Assembly (NCBI RefSeq): GCF_020283565.1
Contig: NC_060061.1
Coordinates: 2,984,010-3,048,009, forward strand
Length of the DNA stretch: 64,000 bases
From: Trifolium pratense
Taxonomy: Eukaryota > Streptophyta > Magnoliopsida > Fabales > Fabaceae
Direction: 5' to 3'
Shown here: positions 39,946 to 51,500 of the stretch, piece by piece
Layout of the letters: every line of letters begins with the position of its first letter
How positions within the stretch are numbered: position 1 is the first letter of the stretch
Notes under the pieces: model-generated
Told to the model about the DNA's origin: nothing
Databases searched by the model: none
Seen by the model: the letters and a program-made list of their open reading frames with translations, nothing else
Made by a program: the position numbers and the translations under genes

Positions 39946-42351
39946 ATGATTTATCAGACAATATTTGCCAAAAGCTTTAGTCGTTATGAGCAGAAAAAGT
40001 TGGGATATGGAGCACTTGTTGGCTTCTTACTGATCGTTTTGAGTCTTTGCACAGTGTTTAAGCCTTACTTGGGTCCTTTACATGATTGTGAGTACTTAAA
40101 ATTTTCATCTGCAATGTAACTACTTGCATTAGCCACATGTTTCCATAATGTAAGACTAAGTAGTACAGGCATGAATGTTGTTTACCATTTATATAGTTCT
40201 TTGGCATTGAAATGCAGATAATTTCAATCATGCATTTTCTTTTGTTAAATGAGTTTACATAGTAGTTTTGAATATATCTTTACTTCATTTCACAGTAAAT
40301 CTTTTTACTTTTCACAGTGAACATGAAGCTCTCTATTGGTGTTGACACCAAAATGTTGATGCTCAATGACACTGGTGGCTCTCTCAAAATAACCAAAGGT
40401 GTAAGATATAGAGTTCATGTTTGGACAAACAAGTTAATTAAGCACTTATAGCATAAAAAATTATTATATAAGTGCTTATGTATAAATTGTTTCGATAACA
40501 GAATATAAATTCAAACCAAATTGATTTCATATATGTTATAAGCTTTTCGAGCCAAACATGATTCTGACATGTGCTTGTTTATGTGATGATTCTTTGATCT
40601 ACTGTTGAAGACATTGTAACTGAAATACTTGTTGAAGACACTGGCAATTCTCTACATATGATTGAAGGTAACATTTTTTGCATCTCAATATGATTAAAAG
40701 GATTTAAGTTAAACCATTAACCCTCTGTCGCGTTTCTCAGATGAAAGAATTGTACCAAAGAACCCTGTCAATGCCACAAGAGTCTCTCCACAAATGGCTA
40801 AAGGTAATAACAAATTCATAGTAGTAACATCAAGGTCAGATCAGCTCTACTCGTGGTTTAATTATATGAACAACTCAACCTTCTTGATTTCCATAAAAAA
40901 AAGATAAAAATCGAACGAGTACAGTACTACACTAGGATGGTAATTATAAGAACTGTAGAGGCTAATTAATGATTTTAACAGAAACTTCTTTATTTTGCAG
41001 TTGAAAATAATGCAACTAAGACTCTAATCAATGAAACCAGCATCTCTGCGACGAAAGCTGAAGGTAAGATCATTTGCTTGTCTCAGTTAGGTTGAGACTT
41101 GAAAGCTGTAGATTAGCTATATATATTAACATTGATCCTTCTAACATTGATCATTTTTCAGTTGAAAAATTGGAAACAAGAAAAGTAGAGCAAGAACAGC
41201 CACTATGTGTTTCCGAAGCAAGGACAGAATATTGCAAAACCCAAGGAGATATCCGAGTGCATGGAAAATCATCATCTGTTTACACTGTGTCACAAAAAAC
41301 AAACAGCTTCGCTGAAAACGTTTCATGGAGTATAAGGCCTTATGCTCGGAAAACTGATGCATATGCAATGAGTAGTGTAAGAACATGGTCAGTAAAGACT
41401 GTAAAAGCTAGCCAACAAGTCTCACATTGCACCAAAAATCACAGCATTCCAGCAGTAATATTCTCAACTGCAGGATATACTGGAAATCATTTCCATGAAT
41501 TCAGTGACATTATCGTTCCACTGTTTTTGACTTGTCGACAATTTAATGGACAAGTACAGCTTATCATAACCGATAAGAAGCCTTGGTGGATTGTTAAACA
41601 CCGAGCATTTCTTAAAAAGCTGTCCAATTATGAGATTATGGACATCGATGGAGACGATGAAGTGCATTGCTTCCCTAAGGTGATTGTTGGCCTTAAAAGG
41701 TATCATAAAGAGCTAAGCATTGACCCTGAAAAGTATTCCTATTCTATCAAAGACTTCAGAGATTTTTTGAGAAGTTCTTATTCACTGAAAAGAGTTAATG
41801 CAATCAAAATCAAAGATATTGGTAATCAAAGTAAGAAGCCTAGACTCCTGATTCTCTCAAGAAAAAGATCAAGATCATTCACTAATACAAATCAAATAGC
41901 AAAAATGGCTAAAGGCTTAGGTTTTAAAGTAATTGTTATGGAAGCAGGGCGAAACATGCGAAATATTGCAGATGTTGTGAACTCTTGTGATGTACTAATG
42001 GGAGTTCATGGTGCTGGTCTGACTAACATACTTTTCCTTCCTGAAAATGCAATATTCATTCAAGTTGTCCCTTATGGTGGAATGCAAGTGGATTGGCTTG
42101 CCAAAAATGATTTTGCAAAGCCATCAGAGGATATGAATATAAAGTATTTGGAATATAAAATAAGGTTGGAAGAAAGCAGTCTTATACAACAATATCCATT
42201 AGAGCATATGATTATAAAGGATCCCTCATCAATTGTAAAACAAGGATGGGAAGCCTTTAGATCAGTTTATTTTGACAAACAAAATATAAAGCTTGATGTT
42301 AATAGGTTTAGGCCAATATTGCAAAAAGCTCTTGAGTTATTGCATCAATAG
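39946..42351 (+). CDS. GT61-family glycosyltransferase (DUF563), type II Golgi membrane protein
   Basis: Probable Golgi enzyme decorating cell-wall xylan or N-glycans; GT61 includes xylosyl- and arabinosyltransferases. Six exons: 39946-40087, 40318-40398, 40611-40667, 40741-40803, 41001-41063, 41162-42351, giving 531 aa. A short cytosolic tail (MIYQTIFAKSFSRYEQKK) precedes one membrane anchor (about 20-38), a variable stem encoded by exons 2-5, then the catalytic domain with the HGAGLTNILFLPENAIFIQV block typical of GT61. Other family blocks: CSEARTEYC-like EQPLCVSEARTEYCKTQGD, and SRKRSRSFTN. The start ATG at 39946 fits the family N terminus (MxYxTxxARSFS type). The acceptor of exon 3 (TTGAAG|AC) is weak, so that exon is the least certain. 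Resembles AT3G18170/AT3G18180 from memory; acceptor substrate not inferable. Confidence 0.88.
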
Positions 42352-43203
42352 GATATGATTTTTGACGTAATTAGTTGGATTCTTTAGGTTGTCATGGTTA
42401 TAATCAGACCAGATCTCTGTAATTTATTTATGTTTTTATAAGTAGCATACAGAGTATTTGTGTTTCTACTGATGGACTTTTAGGCATGGTTTTGGGCCAT
42501 CTTGCAAATAACAAACAGTTTAGGTTACTGTGTTTTTTATTTTTTATATTGAAACATTTAGGTTACTGTGTTTGATTCTAGTCTATGAACACCAACGGCA
42601 GAACTACATGATTCCAATGGCAAAACTTTAGACGGTTACGGTGAAGGTAGAACTCAGATACGGTGTGAATCACGGTGGAGAGAAGTATATGATCAAGAGA
42701 GAATGAAATAAAAGTGAATGAATTGTGTATATTGGCACCAAAGTCAGGCTTATATAGAAGGAGCGTGTGAGATATGAATTTGTTGCAGGTGACCTACGGT
42801 AGCTACTATGTCCGTTACAATTGGCATGTAGGAGAAGCCTCCGCGAAGTAGTGGTACCGGGCTGGATCTGGAGTGTTTGGGTTGTGTGCATCTTGGCCTA
42901 GTCCGAAACAGATCGTAGTAATACTAGTAAACTAAATTATTATTTTTTTGACATAGTAAACTATAGAAAATTAGCTAGAATAAGGTATGATATTATTGTT
43001 TTTGAAAAAGTCAATGTTAATTGTTAGTTTTTGGGGAGGATGAGAATCGAATCACAGAACTCTTCATCTCTACTCCCTCAGCCACCAAGCCCCAAAATAA
43101 GGTATGATGTTGATATGTATTCAACATTCAATCATATGAATCATCTTCAACCATTTCTCATGTTCCTTATCATCATGGAGCGATCTCAACCATTCATTCA
43201 TCA

Positions 43204-43245
<42 letters not shown>
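43204..43245. repeat. (TTA)n microsatellite
   Basis: About 14 uninterrupted ATT/TTA triplets upstream of CCT4. Confidence 0.9.
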
Positions 43246-43304
43246 GATTGTATGGGATAAATCGAGACACGAGCAACTGAGATTGCAGCAACACCATTTT
43301 TTTT

Positions 43305-43377
43305 TCACCTTATCTAGTGGCTAGAAATTCCACCTTAAAAGTGGATAAGTGAAGTGTTCAAGATTCGAACTTCAGTT

Positions 43378-43423
<46 letters not shown>

Positions 43424-43445
43424 GTGATGTCCTGCCAATTGAACT
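43305..43445 (+). repeat. SINE-like copy interrupted by (TA)n
   Basis: CTAGTGGCTAGAAATTCCACC, then AAGATTCGAACTTCAGTTCT, resembles a tRNA-derived head. (TA)n of about 42 bp (43380-43421) follows, then CTGCCAATTGAACTA. A related copy is at 55845-55960 (TAGTTTAGTGGTTACGAATTT...GAACTCTTACAT...CTATCAACTAAGTT). Confidence 0.4.
43380..43421. repeat. (TA)n microsatellite
   Basis: About 21 TA dinucleotides. Confidence 0.9.
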
Positions 43446-43704
43446 AAATTCAGCGAGACTACAACAAACACCATTCTCCTCCTAGAGGAGAGTACAGTAA
43501 AACTGGAGTACCAAGAAATTCTAAATAAGGAAAGTAAAATAAAATAAATGGAAACTTTAAATTTAAAATGCAAGACCAAACCAAACCCTACAAATCGGTA
43601 GAAAGAGCGAACGAATGAATAGTGAGCGAGCGAGCGCCTAGAAAAAGCAAGAAAGAACCATCCCAAACTGCAAAACCTTCAATATTTCTTGACTCAATCA
43701 TTCA

Positions 43705-45297
43705 ATGGCGACTCCACAAATCCGTTCCTCCAAAACCGAATCATACACAGACAACAAGCGCAAGGATGACGTCCGTCAATCCAACATCATCGCTGCACGT
43801 TCCGTCGCCAACGCCGTCCGCACAAGTCTCGGTCCCAAAGGTATGGACAAAATGATTTCCAATTCTAACAACGAAGTCATCATCACCAACGACGGCGCAA
43901 CCATTCTCCACAAGATGCAAGTCCTTCAACCTGCTGCCAAAATGCTCGTTGAACTTTCCAAATCTCAAGACTCCGCCGCCGGTGATGGTACAACCACTGT
44001 CGTTATTATTGCTGGCTCTCTCCTTGAAAAATGTCTCCTCCTCCTCTCCCACGGTATTCACCCTACCGTTATCTCCGATTCACTCCACAAAGCCTCCGTT
44101 AAAGCCGTTGACATCCTCACCGCCATGGCAGTTCCCGTTGAACTCTCCGACCGCGATTCTCTTGTCAAATCCGCTAGTACTTCACTCAACAGCAAGGTCG
44201 TTAGTCAGTACTCCTCTCTCCTTGCTCCCATCGCCGTCGATTCAGTTCTCTCTGTTGTGGACCCAGAAAAACCCTACATGGTTGATCTCCGCGATGTTAA
44301 GATCGTGAAGAAACTAGGTGGAACCGTTGATGACACGGAGCTTGTGAAGGGTTTGGTATTCGATAAGAAAGTTAGCCATGCCGCTGGTGGACCTACCCGG
44401 ATGGAGAATGCAAAGATTGCTGTGATTCAGTTCCAGATTTCACCTCCCAAGACTGATATTGAACAGAGCATTGTTGTGAGTGATTATTCTCAGATGGATA
44501 GGATTTTGAAGGAAGAGAGAAGTTATATTTTGGGTATGATTAAGAAGATTAAAGCAACTGGTTGTAATGTGTTGTTGATTCAGAAGAGTATTTTGAGAGA
44601 TGCTGTTACTGATTTGTCTTTACATTACCTTGCTAAAGCTAAGATTTTGGTGATTAAAGATGTTGAGCGAGATGAGATTGAGTTCATTACCAAGACTCTT
44701 AATTGTTTGCCTATTGCCAATATTGAGCATTTTCGTGTTGAGAAGTTGGGTTATGCTGATCTTGTGGAGGAGCTTTCTCTTGGGGATGGGAAGATTGTGA
44801 AGATTTCGGGTATTAAGGATATGGGAAAGACCACAACTGTGCTTGTTCGTGGATCTAATTTGCTTGTGCTTGATGAAGCTGAGAGGAGTTTGCATGATGC
44901 TTTGTGTGTTGTTAGGTGTTTGGTTGCTAAGAGGTTTTTGATTGCCGGTGGTGGTGCACCAGAGATAGAGTTGTCGAGGCAATTGGGTGCTTGGGCAAAG
45001 GTGTTGCATGGAATGGAGGGTTACTGCATTCGAGCATTTGCTGAGGCGCTTGAAGTCATTCCTTATACTTTGGCTGAGAATGCTGGTTTGAATCCGATTG
45101 CAATTGTTACTGAGCTGAGGAATCGTCATGCACAGGGTGAGATAAATGCTGGAATTAATGTGAGGAAAGGTCAAATTACAAATATCTTGGAGGAGAATGT
45201 TGTGCAGCCATTGCTTGTAAGCACGAGCGCTATCACCTTGGCAACAGAGTGTGTGCGGATGATTTTGAAGATTGATGATATTGTCACTGTGAGGTAG
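43705..45297 (+). CDS. CCT4: T-complex protein 1 subunit delta (CCT4)
   Basis: One of the eight subunits of the cytosolic chaperonin CCT/TRiC that folds tubulin, actin and other proteins using ATP. Intronless, 530 aa, full length for the family. Nucleotide-binding motifs: [10 protein letters not shown] (41-50), [11 protein letters not shown] (61-71), GDGTTTVV (93-100), and [11 protein letters not shown] near 414-424 in the C-terminal equatorial part. Apical and intermediate domains lie between. Delta-subunit identity rests on the overall sequence (for example [20 protein letters not shown] and the C-terminal [12 protein letters not shown]). The codons of the first ~650 nt are markedly GC-richer at third positions than the rest. 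It lies next to GT61 and the 2OG oxygenase, as I recall for the Arabidopsis AT3G18190 region. Confidence 0.97.
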   Translation: MATPQIRSSKTESYTDNKRKDDVRQSNIIAARSVANAVRTSLGPKGMDKMISNSNNEVIITNDGATILHKMQVLQPAAKMLVELSKSQDSAAGDGTTTVVIIAGSLLEKCLLLLSHGIHPTVISDSLHKASVKAVDILTAMAVPVELSDRDSLVKSASTSLNSKVVSQYSSLLAPIAVDSVLSVVDPEKPYMVDLRDVKIVKKLGGTVDDTELVKGLVFDKKVSHAAGGPTRMENAKIAVIQFQISPPKTDIEQSIVVSDYSQMDRILKEERSYILGMIKKIKATGCNVLLIQKSILRDAVTDLSLHYLAKAKILVIKDVERDEIEFITKTLNCLPIANIEHFRVEKLGYADLVEELSLGDGKIVKISGIKDMGKTTTVLVRGSNLLVLDEAERSLHDALCVVRCLVAKRFLIAGGGAPEIELSRQLGAWAKVLHGMEGYCIRAFAEALEVIPYTLAENAGLNPIAIVTELRNRHAQGEINAGINVRKGQITNILEENVVQPLLVSTSAITLATECVRMILKIDDIVTVR

Positions 45298-46558
45298 AGT
45301 TTAATGGACATCGACAAGAATTTGGAGAAAACTGAATCATCATATATCTTTCGTACGTTAATTTTAAGTTGGTAGTATATGTCTCTTTAATGAATTTGGT
45401 TAATCGATTTTGACTCTGTGGCTGCTGTTTTTATTTACAAATTTGAATGCTCTTGTGAATTGTGATACTAGCTGCAGTCTTCCGAATCACTTCTTTATGT
45501 GTATTGTGAATTTATCACTAGCTGGTTATTTGTCTGACCATCATGGCTATTGATTACTTGATAATGTTCATGTCATTACCCTCCCTAATGGAATTGAATG
45601 AGTGCTTCTTGGAGTTGTATGGGTGAAGTATGCTCTTAGGGTGTTAGTGGAAGCATGACAAGACATGAAAATGGAAGCTATATTATTATTATGTTCCATG
45701 GAAATGATTTAATATTTTATATAATTGGAATTTGTGGTTGATCTGAAAGCAATTGTGTTCCTCTCCTTTAGTTATACATGCCAGTTTGTAACATACTAGT
45801 AAGCAGTGTGACACTTATAGCAATGGAGCAAATTCAATCTTGTAAACAATTATAGCATTTGTTAAATAGGTTAGAATAGGATATGGGGTTTGTTTTATGT
45901 TTGGTTCATGTTGTGATAGGTCTATTAATAATGTCTATAGAATAATGGGCAAAGGAGGTGAAAAATATAATAGACGGGATTAGGCCAAAGTTCAAACTAG
46001 TTTTTGGAAACCAGAATTGTACCATTATAGCTTATAATAAATAATTGAACCTTCATGATAAAGCAAGGTAAAATTTGTTCTCAATTGAATTAGGTGCTGA
46101 GAGATTCTTGTGGACAGGGAATGGTAGAGTAGAATGTACAGTAGCTAGTGCATATTAATTACTATATCCTGATGTTGAATATGATGAATCTGCAAAACCT
46201 GATATGGAAAAATGTTTTGAAGCTTGATTTTTTTTTCATCAAAGAATTAGGTGCTTCATTTGGTTAGTGTGTAATGGTAGATTGCTAACAAATCAATTGA
46301 AGCATCATATGTGATTGAGTGAGCCTCATTGCAACAGATGTGTTTAGTGTTAATTTACAGCAACGGATTGAGCTCAACATTAACTGCACTTTTAAAGATG
46401 ATAGCAAGATTAAGTGGAATGTTCTTTGAGGTCTTCAATTCACCTCCAGCTTTAAGCTTCAATTGGTTCTTTAGGTTTGAGGTCTGCCGATTTAAATGAA
46501 TGAATATAGTTGTTTTTTTTTTTTCGCCAAAAAATATTAGAAACCTAATTAGAAAATA

Positions 46559-46704
46559 CTCTCTCTGGTTTTATATATAAGAAAATTTTATTTTTTAGAT
46601 TCATTGTAGAATCAATGTATCTAGGTTATAATATAGTATAGATACATCAATTCTATAATAAATCTAAAAAGTAAAATTTTTCTTATATATAGGACCGGAG
46701 GGAG
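46559..46704. mobile_element. Stowaway-type MITE
   Basis: 146 bp bounded by TA target dinucleotides (46557-46558, 46705-46706). Ends CTCTCTCTGG and, inverted, CTCCCTCCGGTCC, with TATATATAAGAAAA continuing the inverted repeat for over 50 bp. This is the Tc1/mariner-derived Stowaway pattern. Confidence 0.8.
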
Positions 46705-47274
46705 TATAAGTACGTGGCAATTATCGGTATAGACCAAAGTTGCAATAATTTGGGGGCGAGTAAAGCTTACATAACAGTATTTCAAGGGTCAAGTCTTAAA
46801 AAAAATAATTAACAAAAGTTAATATAGTACTGGAGGTAGTAGTAGTAGTGAGTTTACCGTCGCGAACCATTAAGCGACATTGAAAACTTCAAAGCTCTAA
46901 CTTTACCATGCTAGAAGAAACCATAAGAGTCAAGTCAAGCGTTTGCAATATCAAGCACCACGGAGAGGCCATTGTGCACCCCATGTGAAGACCATTGTGT
47001 GTTTCTTTGTTGGTCCTTACACAATCATATGTTCCTCCTTTGTTATAACACATTATCACGTTCAGAACACATTTGGAACATGAGAAAATTGGGTGAAATG
47101 CGTATCTAAACAGACGATAAGGTATGTAATTTCAAATATATGTGGGTATGTTTCTTTAAATAATAATAAAATCTTATATAATTTATTTTATTTATTTATA
47201 GTCCACCTATGCTATGGATTAAAACTTGAAACATAAGATATGATAAGCTTACTAGGAGATGTCTACGCTTAATA

Positions 47275-47391
47275 CACTCAAAATATAAGCAAAATTGAGT
47301 CAAAAAAACTTGATGTATTTTGTTAAAGATTTAAATCAAATACATTTACTTTTGTTGACCATTTTTTGCTTATATTTTGGGATAGAGGGAG
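47275..47391. mobile_element. Stowaway-type MITE
   Basis: 117 bp with TA duplications, ends CACTCAAAATATAAGCAAAA and, inverted, CTCCCTCTATCCCAAAATAT. A related element is at 49190-49300. Confidence 0.7.
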
Positions 47392-47634
47392 TACATCTTA
47401 ATTTTAATTTTTTCGTAAATTGAAACATGAAATAAAATAAGTGTTATTTTGTCACGTACATTTAGTTACAACAAGGATGAAAATTTCAAAAGGATTTTTT
47501 ATTTTCTCGTCATATGTGACGTAAAAAGAAAAGTATAACTTTTTTTTGGATACCAAAAGGAATATACTAACATTTTTTAAATAAATAGTAGTTCTCAACT
47601 CTCTTCAATGCATAAATCAAGAGTTGTAACCTGG

Positions 47635-47694
47635 AACTCGTCAAGCGTTGCAAAAAAACCCTAAAACTCGTCAAGCGTTGCAAAAAAACCCTAA
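47635..47694. repeat. 30-bp tandem duplication with telo-box motif
   Basis: Two exact copies of a 30-bp unit (AACTCGTCAAGCG...AAACCCTAA), and a third partial start. Each copy ends with AAACCCTAA, the plant telo-box. It lies upstream of the 2OG oxygenase and could be part of its promoter or leader. Confidence 0.75.
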
Positions 47695-47774
47695 AACTCG
47701 TCACTGAGACAAATAAGATCACTCTAGATTTATTTATCCTGTCGCTGACAATTTAGGGTTTGTTTATTCCCCAA

Positions 47775-48506
47775 TCAGTAAAGTGAGCTCTCGTGCAGTT
47801 GAACAAAATATATTTTTCATCAATAATCTTGATTCACAATGCATAATCATGGGGGAAAGAAATCTACGCAATCAAATTCTGAATCTAGTAAAGAACACTT
47901 ACAAAGGTAACACTTATATATTCATATCAGTTTTATTTGTTATATTTTTATCCATTCTATCTATCTTTATTTTTATAATAATTAAAATTCAAATCTGACT
48001 AGTGCCTTCAACACGACTTCAAAAAGTAAAATTTCCTCAAAAACCCTAATTCCCTCTATTTTTTTTTTGACAAACCTTAATTCTCTATTAAAATATTGAA
48101 ATTTTCATCTGAATTCCTCAAGACTATTTCTGATGGTTTTCTTAAACCTCATGATCATATCTCTAAATTAAATACTATCTTAAACTCTTACAAGTTTTTT
48201 TTTTTTTATTTTACAATTAAGCAATTGAACTGAATATCGAACTCAGAACCTCTTACAGGTTAGTTTTAAGTTGTTTTACAAACCATGCAATAAAATGGAT
48301 TGAATATTTTATAGTTAATAGTTAAAAAAATAAGAAAAATTTCTGATGAAAACCCTAATTCTCCAAAATGCAGGACCAGCGGAAGCAGTTTATTTCACGG
48401 CGGCTCCAGTGGCCGCCGCCAAGAAATTTCTCCGGTAACCGAGTACACCAGCCGATACGGAAATATCATCAGCTTGGAGGCAGGGAGCTCTAGCAAGAGC
48501 AAGGAA
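47775..48506 (+). other. Probable leader and N-terminal coding part of the 2OG oxygenase
   Basis: In frame with the ATG at 48507, the sequence is open from about 48320 and reads SSLFHGGSSGRRQEI, SPVTEYTSRYGNIISLEAGS just upstream, which looks like real protein. No in-frame ATG exists there. Either a short upstream exon joins at CAG|GACCAG (48373), or the ATG at 48368 (reading MQDQR) has been separated from the frame by one extra base near 48383. The published gene model would settle it. Confidence 0.45.
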
Positions 48507-51500
48507 ATGTCGAGACTGATGCTGAATCCGGCGAAGAATCATAAGCCGGAAACGTATGAGGACTTGAAACTCGATGGTTCTTCTTTGCTTTTAAGCTCGT
48601 TGGAGATGCACCTTCCGCGCCACTTGCTTCGTGCTCCTCGTGACCAGAAATTTACTTACATGCGCGATATTTTGCACGATTATGTGCCTCCAGCATTGCG
48701 CACCAGAGTATGCTTCAATTTTAACGTCGATTATAATTTTCAATATTTTTCATTGAAAAAATTAACATATTGCTGTTTGTTCATTCATTTGCGTGATTAG
48801 TATGCTAAGAATAATTGTAGATTGCAAGTTTTAGGGATCAATTAATCGAGTCATTGTTCATTAGCCTTACAAGAGTGTATAGTTTAGGTGCTTTTGAATG
48901 CTGAAACAGAGGAAACTTATTAGAATTGTCAAGTTGATGTAATGTGGAGGAAGGGAAACACACTGAGAATGGGATGCGTTAATAATATTAGTCTTGCATA
49001 ACATTTGGTTCATTGTTATGATCTGGAAGGTGGAACTGCCTTTGAGATTTTTTTCATTTATGTTAAAATATTGTACAACAGCGGTAAAACTCTTAGGGAG
49101 AGTTTGCCACCCATTTGGGTCGCACAAGACTCGAGGGATTAATTACTTCATCGTCATAATCATTTCATTTTGTAAAATAGAAAAACTTACTCAAATGTAA
49201 GCAAAATTTGATCAAAGAAACTTAATGTATTTTGTCCAAATTTTAGGCCAAATACATCAAAAAAAAGTTGACCAAATTTTGCTTATATTTGAGACCAGAG
49301 TAGTATTTGTTTTTATTATTGTTGTGGTTGTTATTAATATTCTACGGTTCTATCATACTTTTGTGATGGTTTGAATGTGATTATGGCAGGATCAAATGCA
49401 AAAAGAATATAGAGAGAAGATAATGTCAAGTTATCAGGTATGTAGTTCCTAATGTTAATTCTTGCCCTTTCTGTTCGATTTTGTTGGTCTGAAATTAGTG
49501 TGGACTGTGGAACCTGAAAGAATAATTTTAGGGAAATAATGTCACCTAAGCAGTTTCTTAAATCAATTAGATTTAATAAATATTAATGGCTCGATCTATT
49601 GATGAATTCCACTTCCCAATTTTGACGACATTTAGTCTTTCTGAATAAGGAATACATATAATTTTTTTTTTTTGTTGACAAATATACATATACATATAAA
49701 ATTTTAAACACTGAATTAAACAACAAATCTGTTTTAAGTTTTAACCTTATTGTAAGGTTACCATGTCTTTATTGGGAATGGGCCTGAGCCCAATAGAAGC
49801 GATAAGGTGTGACATACTGCAGTTGCAAACTATTATGGCTGGTTTGGTTGTGTGAATTACAACAATTATAGTCAGTTACAAACTTTACGGTCTTGCAAAA
49901 GATATTAAGCGCCGTTGGTTGATAGTCAAATAGGGGGAATGGAATGTGGAAGATTAATGCTCTATTCTTGCCATAGGAAGTATACTGTTCTAAATACATT
50001 GCCTATTCTGTTGAGTTTTGTTTTCTTGCACACTGCTAAATATTTATGAGTTCAAATTATGCAAATTTCTTGGGTGCTTGGTTCTTTTTTTTTTTGAAGA
50101 AACTGCTTGGTTCTTTTTTAACAAGTTAATATTTAAACATCTATGAAGTTCCTATAAAAGAAATGTTATTCCATTCAAATCAGAAGACGACTTTATGATT
50201 TATGCTCAGACATGTGTGCCTAAGTATAATGACAATCTTCCCCACATTTCCTCCTCCTCTTTTGTGCTCCTTGAAACAATATTTACAGGTTTTCTATCCA
50301 AATTTTGCAGCCTCTGCATCGAGAGTTGTACACTATTGATCCTGTAGCATTCTTTGTACCGACATTTCTGAAAGCAATTAATGATAATACGAAAAAAAGC
50401 TTTAGAAGTATAATGTCTGAACCCGCTCCAGGCATTTTTACATTTGAAATGCTTCAACCACGTTTTTGTGAGTTACTGATATCTGAGGTATTTATCATTT
50501 TAATTATCGAGGTCTAAGCAATATTTTATTCTTCCTTTAAGTTATAACTTATAACCTGCAAGTGAATGTATACACAGATACATATTTTTTCTATGTTTAA
50601 TTTATTTTTTTGGTCTCTCTAGGTCGAACATTTTGAGAAGTGGGTTGACAGAACAAAATTCACTGTAATGCGTCCCAATACAATGAATCAATATGGTGCT
50701 GTACTTGATGACTTTGGCCTTCAAACCATGCTTAACAAGCTTATGGAAGATTTTATTTCTCCATTGTCAAAAGGTGAGTGAAGTCTGCTTTGATTACTAC
50801 AATTATGTTTATGTATTTATACACTTGAAGAGACTGGCCACTGTATAATTTATTCATTCTCTTAAAATGTATTTCAGTCAGTTAATTCTTTGTTATGCAG
50901 TGTTCTATGCAGAACTTGGTGGATCAACCCTGGATTCTCACCATGGATTTATTGTTGAATTTGGCATGCATAGAGATGTTGAAATGGGTAAGAGTTATGC
51001 CTGATTAGAATTTCTTAAACGTTGATGCTGGTCTATTTTAAGTTGAATGCATATTCTAGCATTCCTTGGAATGTGGTATGCATTGCCCCCAGTTTCCTCG
51101 TAATAGTTGGATACAGTCTGGTTTTGTCATCATTATGTTTCTCGTAATAGAGAAGGCTAGCATTTTTACATGCGAACCTTGCAACAGCAATATATAGTTA
51201 CTGCTAAACAACTTGATTTTTCATTTTACAATATTGTATGCAATGAAGTCTAACAGATAGTCTTACATTTGTAGAATTCCATGTGGATGACTCAGAAGTT
51301 ACCTTAAATGTTTGCCTGGGTAGGCAATTTTCTGGAGGAGAGTTGTACTTTCGGGGCATGCGATGCAATAAACATTTAAATACAATAAGTCGTTCAGAGG
51401 TAAGAGTTAAAAAATTGAGACGGAACAACATAAAAGTAAACCGGCATTAGTATTTGTTTTAAAATTTTCATGTTAAGTGTGCATTGCTCTAATCTCAAAA

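Larger units (their letters stand above)
42352..43704. other. Intergenic, GT61 to CCT4
   Basis: GT61 3' UTR, then a GC-richer stretch (42580-42920) with minus-strand TTCTATATAAGCC that may be an LTR relic, a (TTA)n tract, a SINE-like copy split by a (TA)n tract, and the CCT4 leader. A plant telo-box AAACCCTA at 43583-43590 lies about 115 nt before the CCT4 ATG, a motif common upstream of housekeeping genes. Confidence 0.5.
45298..47774. other. Intergenic, CCT4 to 2OG oxygenase
   Basis: CCT4 3' UTR, then AT-rich spacer with two Stowaway-type MITEs (46559-46704, 47275-47391) and a 30-bp tandem duplication (47635-47694). No ORF with family resemblance. Confidence 0.5.

Noticed and set aside
41074..41161. 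ORF extension upstream of GT61 exon 6
   Set aside because: The family sequence starts at VEKLE after the acceptor at 41161; the preceding codons are intron.
44620..45174. 184-aa antisense ORF in CCT4
   Set aside because: Antisense shadow of a conserved chaperonin frame.
47783..47998. Possible separate small gene upstream of the 2OG oxygenase
   Set aside because: No family resemblance, starts at a non-ATG codon in that reading, and runs into hydrophobic AT-rich translation; at most it is leader sequence.
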